In this document: positions 45,846 through 53,321 of the stretch, piece after piece
Layout: every line of letters starts with the position of its first letter
Numbering within the stretch: the first letter of the stretch is position 1
From: an uncultured Paracoccaceae bacterium
GTDB taxonomy: Bacteria; Pseudomonadota; Alphaproteobacteria; Rhodobacterales; Rhodobacteraceae
NCBI GenBank assembly: GCA_938005545.1
Contig: CALKXV010000031.1
Coordinates: forward strand, 1-64,000
Length of the DNA stretch: 64,000 nt
Direction of reading: 5' to 3'
The notes under the pieces: generated by a model
Told to the model about the DNA's origin: nothing
Database searches by the model: none
What the model saw: only the letters and a program-made list of their open reading frames with translations
Translations under genes and position numbers: made by a program

Positions 45846-46988
45846 TTAAGTCTCGCCATTTGATGCGGGCGCCCCGACCTGCGACGATTCAACAATAGCT
45901 TCGATTTCGGATACTTCGGCCTCGATTCTTGACGGGTCAACCGGCGGACGCCACTCGTGAAGGGCTCGGCGATAAAAGAAGATCAGACGTCGTAACGCTG
46001 GCCCAACACCGATTTTCTCCGGATGGCCAGGATGCGAAGGATCGAGCAGAATATTTTCAAACCAGTCTTCGGTAAAGTCGGCGTTCTCGGGCAAGTCGAT
46101 TTTTCCTTCCTGGTACTCCGCGCGTTCAAGGGAAGTGCCATTTGCTAGTGCGACAACGGCTCTGCCAATCTGACGGCCAAGAACACCGCCTGCAGCGCTG
46201 TCGATAGGAAAATGCACCCCCGCAGCGACGCGATTGGCCGCAATGCGAAAGGCCAATTTATCAACAGGCGTTGTCACGACATCGGCTTTTGTCATTAACG
46301 CTTTCATGACTTCGGCTAGAGCGAATGCTTCGGTTGCATGCCCTGAAGGGAAACTGGAATGATCTGGAGTCTGGATCATGGGCTGAACTCTCGGGTCCAG
46401 ATCACAGGGGCGTGGGCTTCGACACAAGTGCTTCACTTGCATTTCCAAAGCTCCGCAAAGAGATTGAGTCAACGCCAATAGTTCGATTGTGTGTTTGCGC
46501 CGAGACATATTCAGATGCGCCATGGCGCCGAAAAAAGAAATAAGGTCATCTTTTTGGACAAGGATTTCTGCCTGACGGTCCATTCGCAAGTCAGCATAAT
46601 TTCGTACAAGCTCCAATTGCGCTTCAAAGACATGATCGGGAGGTGTCTGAATCGTCGCAATTTCGTTTCGATCAACAGATACACGGACATCCCCGGAAAT
46701 CCCGTCAACCCGAAACCATCCCAATAACTCGGCGAGTAGAGTCTGTTGGCGCCTGTCCACCGACAAATACTCCAGGTTCGATACAGAGTGATTCAGATTG
46801 GGAAAGTTGCCTTCAGGCTTACCATTCCAATATCCGACCGTGGCGTCATAGGAGACGGTTAGTGCCTGACTGAGAAGAGGGCTCGAGCTTCCACCGGCGC
46901 TTGATCCGTGCGTTCCACCATGTGCACCACCATGTGCACCTCCATGCGCACCCCCGTGTGCACCTCCGTCAAAAATGCCGCCGCTCAT
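45846..46988 (-). CDS. soluble PAP2/vanadium haloperoxidase-type enzyme with GGAH repeats
   Basis: A 380-residue acid phosphatase/haloperoxidase superfamily member. The active-site motifs are complete: K186-X6-RP (KHLCRSPRP), PSGH (214-217), and R253-X5-H259-X3-D263 (RVAAGVHFPID). Hydrophobic membrane segments are absent, so a cytosolic or haloperoxidase-like form is likely; there is no signal peptide. The first 30 residues are G-G-A-H repeats. GAAGGAG is 5 bases before the ATG. First gene of a two-gene operon with the S8 peptidase and divergent from a regulator. Confidence 0.82.
   Translation of the reverse strand: MSGGIFDGGAHGGAHGGAHGGAHGGTHGSSAGGSSSPLLSQALTVSYDATVGYWNGKPEGNFPNLNHSVSNLEYLSVDRRQQTLLAELLGWFRVDGISGDVRVSVDRNEIATIQTPPDHVFEAQLELVRNYADLRMDRQAEILVQKDDLISFFGAMAHLNMSRRKHTIELLALTQSLCGALEMQVKHLCRSPRPCDLDPRVQPMIQTPDHSSFPSGHATEAFALAEVMKALMTKADVVTTPVDKLAFRIAANRVAAGVHFPIDSAAGGVLGRQIGRAVVALANGTSLERAEYQEGKIDLPENADFTEDWFENILLDPSHPGHPEKIGVGPALRRLIFFYRRALHEWRPPVDPSRIEAEVSEIEAIVESSQVGAPASNGET
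46905..46967 (-). repeat. GGAH-coding repeat in the PAP2-like gene
   Basis: Residues 8-28 of the enzyme are five near-identical GGAH/GGTH units, 12 bases each. The His/Gly content suggests metal binding; length could vary by slippage between strains. Confidence 0.8.
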
Positions 46989-47063
46989 AGCAACTCCTTC
47001 TAAAAATGTTTGTATTTGAACCTTGCCTTAGCATCAGGATTGTAAGCAACCCCGTCTGGAGTA

Positions 47064-47125
47064 TTTCACGTAACTCCAAATTTTCACGTGACTCCAAGTT
47101 TTCACGTTAGCTGAATATTTTCACG
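47064..47125. repeat. four TTTCACG direct repeats, probable operator of the regulator
   Basis: TTTCACG occurs at 47064-47070, 47082-47088, 47100-47106 and 47119-47125, spaced 18, 18 and 19 bases. The surrounding bases are also alike (TTTCACGTAACTCCAA, TTTCACGTGACTCCAA, TTTCACGTTAGC, TTTCACGATAGC). They lie between the divergent PAP2-like and regulator genes, 76 bases from one start and 64 from the other, so both could be controlled. Direct repeats at about this spacing suit winged-helix regulators of the OmpR/SARP fold. Confidence 0.75.
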
Positions 47126-47188
47126 ATAGCTTAATGAATTCTGTAAAATTGAGTATACAGGACTTTGTGGAAGCAAGGGACTGATTCT

Positions 47189-48799
47189 GTGAGCGCCGAA
47201 ATTTTTGAAATCCATGTTTCAGGGCGATTTCGGTTGGTTGCTGCTGATGGATCAGAGGTCCCAATCTCGAGCGCCAAAGTCCAAGCTATTTTAGCTTTGT
47301 TGGCGGTCGACAAGCAGATGACGCGGTCACGACTTTATCTTCAGAACAAATTGTGGAGCAGCCGCAGCATTGAAATGAAGTCCGTCAGCTTGCGCCAAGC
47401 GCTTTACCAAGTACGCAAGGCGCTTGGTGACGGTTCTGATATTTTGACGGCCAATCGCAACCTTGTTGCATTGGATCCAAAACGCATCAAACTTCACCGG
47501 GATGAAAGCGGTGAATTTCTCGAGGGTCTAAATGTGCGAGATCCAGCATTTGAGGTGTGGCTCCTGGACCAACGCGCACAGCCAGTGAAGCGCCCGGCCG
47601 ATCCATCTTATAGTCGCCCTGAACATACACCGCGCACGTCGACTTTGGTCTATTCATCCCCAAACCAGTTTTCCATTGAATGTGTGAACGATATCGAGAG
47701 TTCACTTGGCCAACAGGAGATCCAGTGGGGAGACCTCATTCAGAAATCCGTAAGGGAAATCCTGGACCATGGGCATATCAGAACAAAAATTCCAGTCGGC
47801 GATGGCGAAACACATTGGACGTTGGGAATTCAAGCCTATTCGGATGCCGAAGACCGAACAGGGTTGCGATTGGCACTATATGAGGGAGTATCAAGAACCT
47901 CGTCGTGGGCCGATAGTGTTACAGGCCCCGCCTCACGAGGAGGGCAGTCCTATAACTCGAACTTTCTGAATTTATGCCATCGCGCTACAAGGGAACTGGT
48001 CGAGCGACTGTGTGGCTCGACTTTTGAGCCAGGAGCGATAACCGATCCAAACGCGATCGCGAATGCGGGATTGCGGTGCATGTATTCGATGCTGCCTGGA
48101 AGCATAGAGCAATCCAAAAAGCTATTTAAGCGTGCTTACAAAATCCGCCCCAGAGGATTGTTCCAGGCTTTGCAGGCGCAACTTGCTGTAATTGAATACG
48201 TCGAATCCGGAGGCAAAGACAGGCTTGAACTTAGCGAACGTGCAGACGAAATGTGCGTGAAGGCGCTCGCAGATGAAGGCAACAATTCAAATGTGCTTTC
48301 TTTTGTTGCGCACTCCCGCTTGGTTTTTGATGGCGATAAGGCAACTTCTACAGAACTGTCACGTCTTGCAGTGCTCACCAATCCGACCAATCCGCTGGCC
48401 TGGAGCACACTTGCTAATGTGCTAATCAACACTGGAAGAACAGAAGACGCCGTTCTTGCCGCTCAAAGGGCTAGTGATACTTCTCGCGACACATTCCTTC
48501 GATATTGGACAGAGTTCCAATACGCGACGATGGCCGTCGCGATGAAGGATTTCTCAACTGCAATTCAACAAGCAGAACGCGCACGTGCATTGAATCCACG
48601 ATACCGCCCTGCATTAAGGTATCTCGTTGGTCTATATGCAAAAACGGGTGATTTCGAAGGTGCACGACTAATACTACAACGCTTAAAACGGCTAGAACCT
48701 GATATCTCAACAGACCGTTTTATCAATGACGACACATACCCCGTAACCATGATGCGAAAAATGGGGCTATTGGAAGCGGACAAACTCAAGGATCTCTAG
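47189..48799 (+). CDS. winged-helix (SARP-like) regulator with TPR domain
   Basis: A 536-residue protein. Residues about 4-95 are an OmpR/SARP-type winged helix (FEIHVSGRFRLVAADGSEVP, SRLYLQNKLWSS, SLRQALYQVRKALGD). Residues about 290-530 hold TPR-like repeats (NPLAWSTLANVLINTGRTEDAV, FSTAIQQAERARALNPRYRP), the protein-sensing part. Middle region of unknown fold. GTG 47189 has AAGGGA 8 bases upstream; TTG 47165 is the alternative. It is divergent from the PAP2/S8 operon and is the natural candidate to bind the TTTCACG repeats. Activator or repressor cannot be told. Confidence 0.85.
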   Translation: MSAEIFEIHVSGRFRLVAADGSEVPISSAKVQAILALLAVDKQMTRSRLYLQNKLWSSRSIEMKSVSLRQALYQVRKALGDGSDILTANRNLVALDPKRIKLHRDESGEFLEGLNVRDPAFEVWLLDQRAQPVKRPADPSYSRPEHTPRTSTLVYSSPNQFSIECVNDIESSLGQQEIQWGDLIQKSVREILDHGHIRTKIPVGDGETHWTLGIQAYSDAEDRTGLRLALYEGVSRTSSWADSVTGPASRGGQSYNSNFLNLCHRATRELVERLCGSTFEPGAITDPNAIANAGLRCMYSMLPGSIEQSKKLFKRAYKIRPRGLFQALQAQLAVIEYVESGGKDRLELSERADEMCVKALADEGNNSNVLSFVAHSRLVFDGDKATSTELSRLAVLTNPTNPLAWSTLANVLINTGRTEDAVLAAQRASDTSRDTFLRYWTEFQYATMAVAMKDFSTAIQQAERARALNPRYRPALRYLVGLYAKTGDFEGARLILQRLKRLEPDISTDRFINDDTYPVTMMRKMGLLEADKLKDL

Positions 48800-49139
48800 A
48801 AAAATGAGAGATCTTAGTCCTGGCAACGTTAAGTCTTAGAAAGTAAAATTAAATGAAGCGGACTTTTGTCCGCATTCTTTCGGCTTGACCCAAATCATCA
48901 GTGGGTCAACGCCCGAAGTGAGTTTCGTTTAGGCCTCAGCATGAACCAAAACTCGGATTTAAAGGTCGCGGACGAAGCACGGGTAATCGAGCAGACCATG
49001 GTGATGGATCGGGTGCTTAATAGAGTTGCCGAAGTATCTTTGCAGTTCGAGGAGGTCAAAATATGATGTCACTTTTGTTGATCTCAGCATTTTGGGATGA
49101 AAAGATCATTGCTTGTTCATGTCTTGGTCGGAAACCTGG
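48800..49139. other. non-coding or degenerate stretch before the DUF6647 gene
   Basis: Mostly featureless. It holds the weak 41-codon frame listed separately and GAGGAGG (about 49049-49055) followed by ATGATG and a 28-codon frame ending TAG. The ribosome-site-like GAGGAGG with a truncated frame looks like the start of a gene lost to rearrangement. No repeats or RNA genes seen. Confidence 0.4.
48941..49066 (+). CDS. possible 41-residue protein
   Basis: ATG 48941 opens 41 codons (MNQNSDLKVADEARVIEQTM...EEVKI), amphipathic and without homology I know. No clear ribosome site. Could be a real small gene or a remnant; low confidence. Confidence 0.25.
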   Translation: MNQNSDLKVADEARVIEQTMVMDRVLNRVAEVSLQFEEVKI

Positions 49140-49589
49140 TCAATGGTAGCATTTAGTCAGGAACAGCAGCGACATTGGATCAAGGTCAAACTCTTGTTCG
49201 AGCGAGGTTCCGAGGTGCTCCAACCAACGAGCTTGTGCCGCGTAGGCTGGTTTTTCTCTTGCTTCAATGCAGGCGAATGTCCTGTCGTCGAAACGTTGAA
49301 GATGGTGGACCATTTCATGTACAAGAACAGACACGTCGGCGGGGGATGCTGCGGACCAACTTGCAGGCAAATAGATCGTCCGGCTTCGGTCATCGTAGAC
49401 GGCGACCAGATCGTCAAATGTATTTCCATCGCTCCGCATTCTGGCGATTTCGTCTGCCGACAATTGCGATGTGTGCACTGCGAACAATTGCGTCGGATCG
49501 ACAAACTGCACCTGCGGATGATCCGCCGCGGCAGGAAGCCCGAAATTTACAGACAGCCATGTGGTGATAACAGTCAAAAGCACATCCAT
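49140..49589 (-). CDS. DUF6647 family zinc-metallopeptidase-like protein
   Basis: A 149-residue protein. The HExxH-like site is LVHEMVHHLQ (His91, Glu92, His95), in a small zincin-like domain of the DUF6647 family; a third metal ligand further on cannot be fixed. A short hydrophobic N-terminus (VLLTVITTWLSVNFGLPAAA) suggests export. Isolated, next to the mobile region. Function unknown. Confidence 0.7.
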   Translation of the reverse strand: MDVLLTVITTWLSVNFGLPAAADHPQVQFVDPTQLFAVHTSQLSADEIARMRSDGNTFDDLVAVYDDRSRTIYLPASWSAASPADVSVLVHEMVHHLQRFDDRTFACIEAREKPAYAAQARWLEHLGTSLEQEFDLDPMSLLFLTKCYH

Positions 49590-49746
49590 GAATTTGCGTC
49601 CTCGAATTGGTTTGGCTTTTTGAATTGGGTAGATTTATTTTGACGAGGATCTGACCGTTGATCTATCAACTAGAAGTCGCGCGACCGAAGTCGTCAATCT
49701 TAAACAACAAAGCGGGCAAACGGCGATTTTCACTTGATTTTTTTCG

Positions 49747-50627
49747 TTGACGCCCCTTGGGAACAAATGGTCCAAAGGTCCTGCGACTGGCTACGTGCGC
49801 TACGAGGAAGTCGTCCGCCTTCTTACGCGCCCGCATTATGCCGGATACATTGAGGTCCCGGATTGGGGCGTGTCTTTGCGCAAGGGCCACCATGAAGGTC
49901 TGGTGAACCTTGAGACTTATCAAAAAAGTACAGAACCGGATCAAAGAGGGTGCACGCGTTTCTGCCCGCAAAGATATCGACGCGGACTTCCCGTTGGGGG
50001 CTTCGTCGCCTGCGGCGATTGCGAGCGCCCATTGACGTCCTGCTGGTCCAAAAGCAAGACAGGCAAGAAGCACCCATACTACATGTGCTTCAACAAATGC
50101 TGTGAGAGTTACCGCAAGTCCATTCGTCGTGCCGATGTCGAAGAAGCCTTCGAAGCCGTGTTGCACCAAATCACGCCAGCTGCGAGCTTTGCCAAACTAG
50201 ACCATGCAATGTTTTTTAAGGCATGGAATGCACAAATGGCGAGCGCTAAACGGACCAAAGGGACGCTGAGGCATAAAGTCTTAGAGATAGAAGTGCAGAT
50301 TGACCAGAAACTGGATCAGATCGTGGAATGCACCTCGACAACTGTTCAGAAAGCCTTTGAGCGCAAAATTGAAAAACTCGAAGCCGATAAGCTCATTCTA
50401 CAAGAAAAACTGAGAGCCAAGCCAGCTCCCAAGCGCACTTCGACGAAATGTTCGAACTCGCTATGAGTTTTCTCGCAAGCCCATGGAAACTCTGGGGTTC
50501 CGACCGGATCGAAGACAAGCGAACAGTGCTAAAGCTGGCCTTTTCAGAGCGGCTCGCTTATGAGCGCGGAAAGGGATTTCGAACCCCCAAAACCACTATG
50601 CCATTCAACATGTTAGGAGGACTTCAC
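49747..50627 (+). pseudogene. large serine recombinase, C-terminal remnant with frameshifts
   Basis: The frame from 49747 carries the recombinase domain (WSKGPATGYVRYEEVVRLLT, RPHYAGYIEVPDWGVSLR) and the zinc ribbon (CGDCERPLTSCWSKSKTGKK, MCFNKCC) of site-specific integrases. The catalytic N-terminal domain with the active Ser is gone. At about 49925 an extra A in a poly-A run and at about 49995 a missing G shift the frame; both together restore it. A further shift near 50445 separates the last helix, FELAMSFLASPWKLWGSDRI...PFNMLGGL, read in another frame. The true start is not visible. This is a decayed integrase, perhaps of an older island. Confidence 0.85.
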
Positions 50628-50780
50628 ATGCAAAATTGTGAAATGGCGGACAACGAAGTAGTAACTTCGAACTCCGTTTTTGAGATATTGGAGGAATGGG
50701 AAAAGCATCTCAAGTCTGTTAGCTATCAAGTTGATGACTTCGCTGTGGATGAACTCCCAGCCGAGGAGCCGCAGCCATGA
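50628..50780 (+). CDS. 50-residue acidic protein coupled to the mobC-like gene
   Basis: ATG 50628 has AGGAGG 7 bases upstream, an ideal ribosome site. The product MQNCEMADNEVVTSNSVFEI...EEPQP is acidic. Its stop overlaps the mobC-like ATG by 4 bases (ATGA). Upstream of this ATG the same frame is the end of the broken recombinase, so a read-through fusion is also formally possible. Confidence 0.65.
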   Translation: MQNCEMADNEVVTSNSVFEILEEWEKHLKSVSYQVDDFAVDELPAEEPQP

Positions 50781-51211
50781 GAGAATTAATTTCCGGTGTC
50801 CTTGGTGATCGCTTCGGCTCCGCTGTAGCCCCAGTTTCCTCGCCGCCTCCCAAAAAGAAACGCCCTGCGCCACTGTCGGTACGCTTGTCTGCGGATGAAC
50901 GCGACCAGTTGCAGACATGGGCAGGGCGAACGCCGTTGAGCACCTATGTGAAGTCTTGTCTGTTCGATGGGAAGAAGCCGCGAAAGGCAAGAAACAGAAC
51001 CTCCGTTGAAGACTTTGAAACTTTGGCTCGCCTTTTGGCTGCCTTGGGCAAAACGGATGCATTTCGGAATCTTGATACGCTCGTACGCCAGTTCGAAAAC
51101 GGCACGCTTGATTTGTCAGATGAGCATATTCAGACGATTCTTGCAGCCTGCGCCTGCGTGACTGCCATGCGGGACGACCTCATGTGTGCGCTTGGATTGA
51201 AGGCAGACTAG
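50777..51211 (+). CDS. MobC-like mobilization protein
   Basis: A 144-residue relaxosome accessory protein. Residues 35-62 look like a ribbon-helix-helix (LSVRLSADERDQLQTWAG, STYVKSCLF), after a basic PPPKKKRPAP linker. The product would bind oriT and help the relaxase. It directly precedes the relaxase gene: the stop TAG is immediately followed by ATG. The exact family is uncertain. Confidence 0.8.
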   Translation: MRELISGVLGDRFGSAVAPVSSPPPKKKRPAPLSVRLSADERDQLQTWAGRTPLSTYVKSCLFDGKKPRKARNRTSVEDFETLARLLAALGKTDAFRNLDTLVRQFENGTLDLSDEHIQTILAACACVTAMRDDLMCALGLKAD

Positions 51212-52540
51212 ATGCTCTTTGTCGGCAATCAGCGCGGCGGTGCAAAAGATTTAGCGCTCCATCTCATGAAGGATGACAATGAGCGCGTGGAAGTTCACGA
51301 GATACGCGGCTTTGCCTCCAATGACCTTATGTCGGCGCTTCGCGAGTCTTATGCCATCAGTCGCGCTACGAAATGCAAACAGCATCTTTTCTCTTTGAGT
51401 GTGAACGCACCACCGATTGAAGGCGCATCTAATGACGACTTTTTGGATGCGATTGGTCGGGCCGAGAAAACGCTTGGGCTGACGGGTCAACCGCGTGCCA
51501 TTGTCTTCCACGAAAAGGAGGGCCGCGACGGGCAAGTGCGCCGTCACGCTCATGCGGTTTGGTCGCGCATTGATGCTGATGCGATGAAGGCCAAACAGCT
51601 TTCCTTCACCAAAGCCAAACTGATGGAGCTGTCACGTGAGCTTTATCTTGAGCATGATTGGCGCATGCCGCAGGGAATGCTGAACAAGCCAGATCGTGAT
51701 CCTCGCAAGTTCACCCATGAGCAATGGCAGCAAGCAAAACGCGCCAAGAAAGACCCTGAGAATATCATCGGCATATTTCAGGATAGTTGGTCAGTTTCTG
51801 ATTCATCCGCATCGTTCGGGCATGCCTTGGAAGAACATGGCTATGTTCTCGCTCAGGGACGGCGCGGCTTTGTCGGCGTGGACTACAAGGGCGAAGTCTA
51901 TGCCGTTTCCAAATGGACAAAGAAGAAAGCGAAGGAAGTCCGTGAAAAACTTGGCGATCACAAAGACTTGCCAAACGTTGACCAAGCCCATGAAAGTGCA
52001 GCCCAAATGGTCACTGACCGCCTAAAAGAAATTCAGGCGGAAAAGGCGCGGGAAGAACAAGAACGGCAATCCAGACTGGAAGCCAAGCGGGCAAGTCAAG
52101 AACAACATGCCCGTGAGATGCGCCAACGCCAGTTGCGGGATCAACGCCAACGGCGACTTTCTGAGGCACAAGAGCGGGCCGATAGGTTGCGCAAAGGGCT
52201 TCTGGGCCTTCTTGATCGTGTGACGGGAAAACGCCGCCAGACGCTTGAACAAAACGCCAAAGAACAATCGCTAACTCATTTCCGCGATCAAGCCGAAAGG
52301 CAAGCTCGTCAACTGAGAGAAAGACATGCATCGTCACAGGTTCAGCAAAAGCAGACCTCGCTAACCTCGCATTATCAAAAGGTTCAATCTGAACTGCGGG
52401 AGGATGTTCAAAACCTGACACCCAAGCCAGATGATGATAAAGAACGTCAGAAGCAGGACGTCAAAGCACGCCTTGCCCGCAATCGCCAACGCAACAGGTC
52501 TCAAAACCGCAGTCGTGACGGTCCAAGCTTCGAGCGGTGA
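51212..52540 (+). CDS. relaxase/mobilization nuclease
   Basis: A 442-residue MOB-type relaxase. The HUH-like metal site is in RRHAHAVWSRID (His112, His114) with FHEKEG (His100, Glu101) before it; a Tyr for DNA cleavage is likely among Y47 and the N-terminal tyrosines. Residues about 265-440 form a long charged coiled coil (EKAREEQERQSRLEAKRA...), probably for contacts with DNA or partners. The relaxase nicks oriT and pilots DNA during transfer. Confidence 0.85.
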   Translation: MLFVGNQRGGAKDLALHLMKDDNERVEVHEIRGFASNDLMSALRESYAISRATKCKQHLFSLSVNAPPIEGASNDDFLDAIGRAEKTLGLTGQPRAIVFHEKEGRDGQVRRHAHAVWSRIDADAMKAKQLSFTKAKLMELSRELYLEHDWRMPQGMLNKPDRDPRKFTHEQWQQAKRAKKDPENIIGIFQDSWSVSDSSASFGHALEEHGYVLAQGRRGFVGVDYKGEVYAVSKWTKKKAKEVREKLGDHKDLPNVDQAHESAAQMVTDRLKEIQAEKAREEQERQSRLEAKRASQEQHAREMRQRQLRDQRQRRLSEAQERADRLRKGLLGLLDRVTGKRRQTLEQNAKEQSLTHFRDQAERQARQLRERHASSQVQQKQTSLTSHYQKVQSELREDVQNLTPKPDDDKERQKQDVKARLARNRQRNRSQNRSRDGPSFER

Positions 52541-52545
52541 TGCCG

Positions 52546-52815
52546 CTACATTTTGCCAAGAACATACGTTTCTCGAAAATACGCGATGGTCTCTGATAAC
52601 GCGTGGCCCCATGGATCGCCGTGTTCATCGGCATATGTCCGAGCGACTTCCAATATGAAGAGCGGGTCGATGTCGGTCTTGTTGACGACTTCATCAAAGT
52701 CACGCCACATGAAGCGGTAACCGCGTATAGGAACCATCTTGCCATTCTCGTCGGGCAGGTCTCGAATCTCGATCTGTAACTCAGATTCAACGTACTTTTC
52801 TTGTATAAAAAACAT
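52546..52815 (-). CDS. hypothetical protein opposite the relaxase gene
   Basis: An 89-residue protein (MFFIQEKYVESELQIEIRDL ... TYVLGKM), acidic, with conserved-looking YRFMWRDFDEV. ATG 52815 is used; GTG 52833 would add six residues. No family recognised. It converges with the relaxase gene, with 5 bases between. Confidence 0.6.
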   Translation of the reverse strand: MFFIQEKYVESELQIEIRDLPDENGKMVPIRGYRFMWRDFDEVVNKTDIDPLFILEVARTYADEHGDPWGHALSETIAYFRETYVLGKM

Positions 52816-52833
52816 ATGCTTACATACTCTCAC

Positions 52834-53028
52834 ATTTGGGTTTGGTTTTGCAAATTTCCTGTCCGTCGGATCGCCTTCGCAAAATGCGTCCAGTCACCGC
52901 TCACGGTTCTGCCGGAATACCCCCTTTAGCGGGGTTGCAGGCATGGTTCTGAGGGGTGAAGGGTAAGCATCGAAGGGGATGCGGCACAGGAAATTCCTCA
53001 ACCTGTCCAGAGGTGAATTCCCGAGCTG
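52834..53028. other. 195-base non-coding stretch, oriT candidate
   Basis: Between the relaxase block and the coupling-protein block. Contains a CCCC-TTTAGC-GGGG stem-loop near 52920-52935 and a run of purine repeats (GAGGGGTGAAGGGTAAGC...). A transfer origin is expected next to mob genes, but no known nic sequence is recognised. Confidence 0.35.
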
Positions 53029-53316
53029 TTAGCGGTCACGATCCTTGTTGAAGTTTCGGGCAGCGTTCTTTTCCTGCCGGACATTGCGCAATCGTTCTTC
53101 GATCTGCTCGATCCGTGCTCGGTTTGCTTCGGAAACGCCTCGGTGCACTTCTTGTTCTACCTCCCCACCGGGTGTCAGATGTCGTTCAAGCCTAGGTGTT
53201 TCAGATTGTTCCAGAAGTTTATTCTTCTCGTACTCAGAAGATGAGCGGACAGACTTGGCCTGATCGAATGATTTGGACGTTTCATTCGAACCAGTTTCAT
53301 TATCATCATCAATCAA
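53029..53316 (-). CDS. small charged protein after the coupling-protein gene
   Basis: A 95-residue, strongly charged protein (EQIEERLRNVRQEKNAARNF..., DDDNETGSNETSKS), probably disordered or coiled-coil. It is 5 bases after the coupling-protein stop on the same strand, so it is co-transcribed. No known family. Confidence 0.6.
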   Translation of the reverse strand: MIDDDNETGSNETSKSFDQAKSVRSSSEYEKNKLLEQSETPRLERHLTPGGEVEQEVHRGVSEANRARIEQIEERLRNVRQEKNAARNFNKDRDR

Positions 53317-53321
53317 TTGGA

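Noticed and set aside
46905-46967. CRISPR-like array from the 12-base repeats
   Set aside because: Repeats are contiguous, without spacers, and lie in frame within a coding gene; no CRISPR array was seen anywhere in the window.
47064-47125. Iteron-type replication origin
   Set aside because: No replication initiator gene nearby; position between divergent genes fits an operator better.
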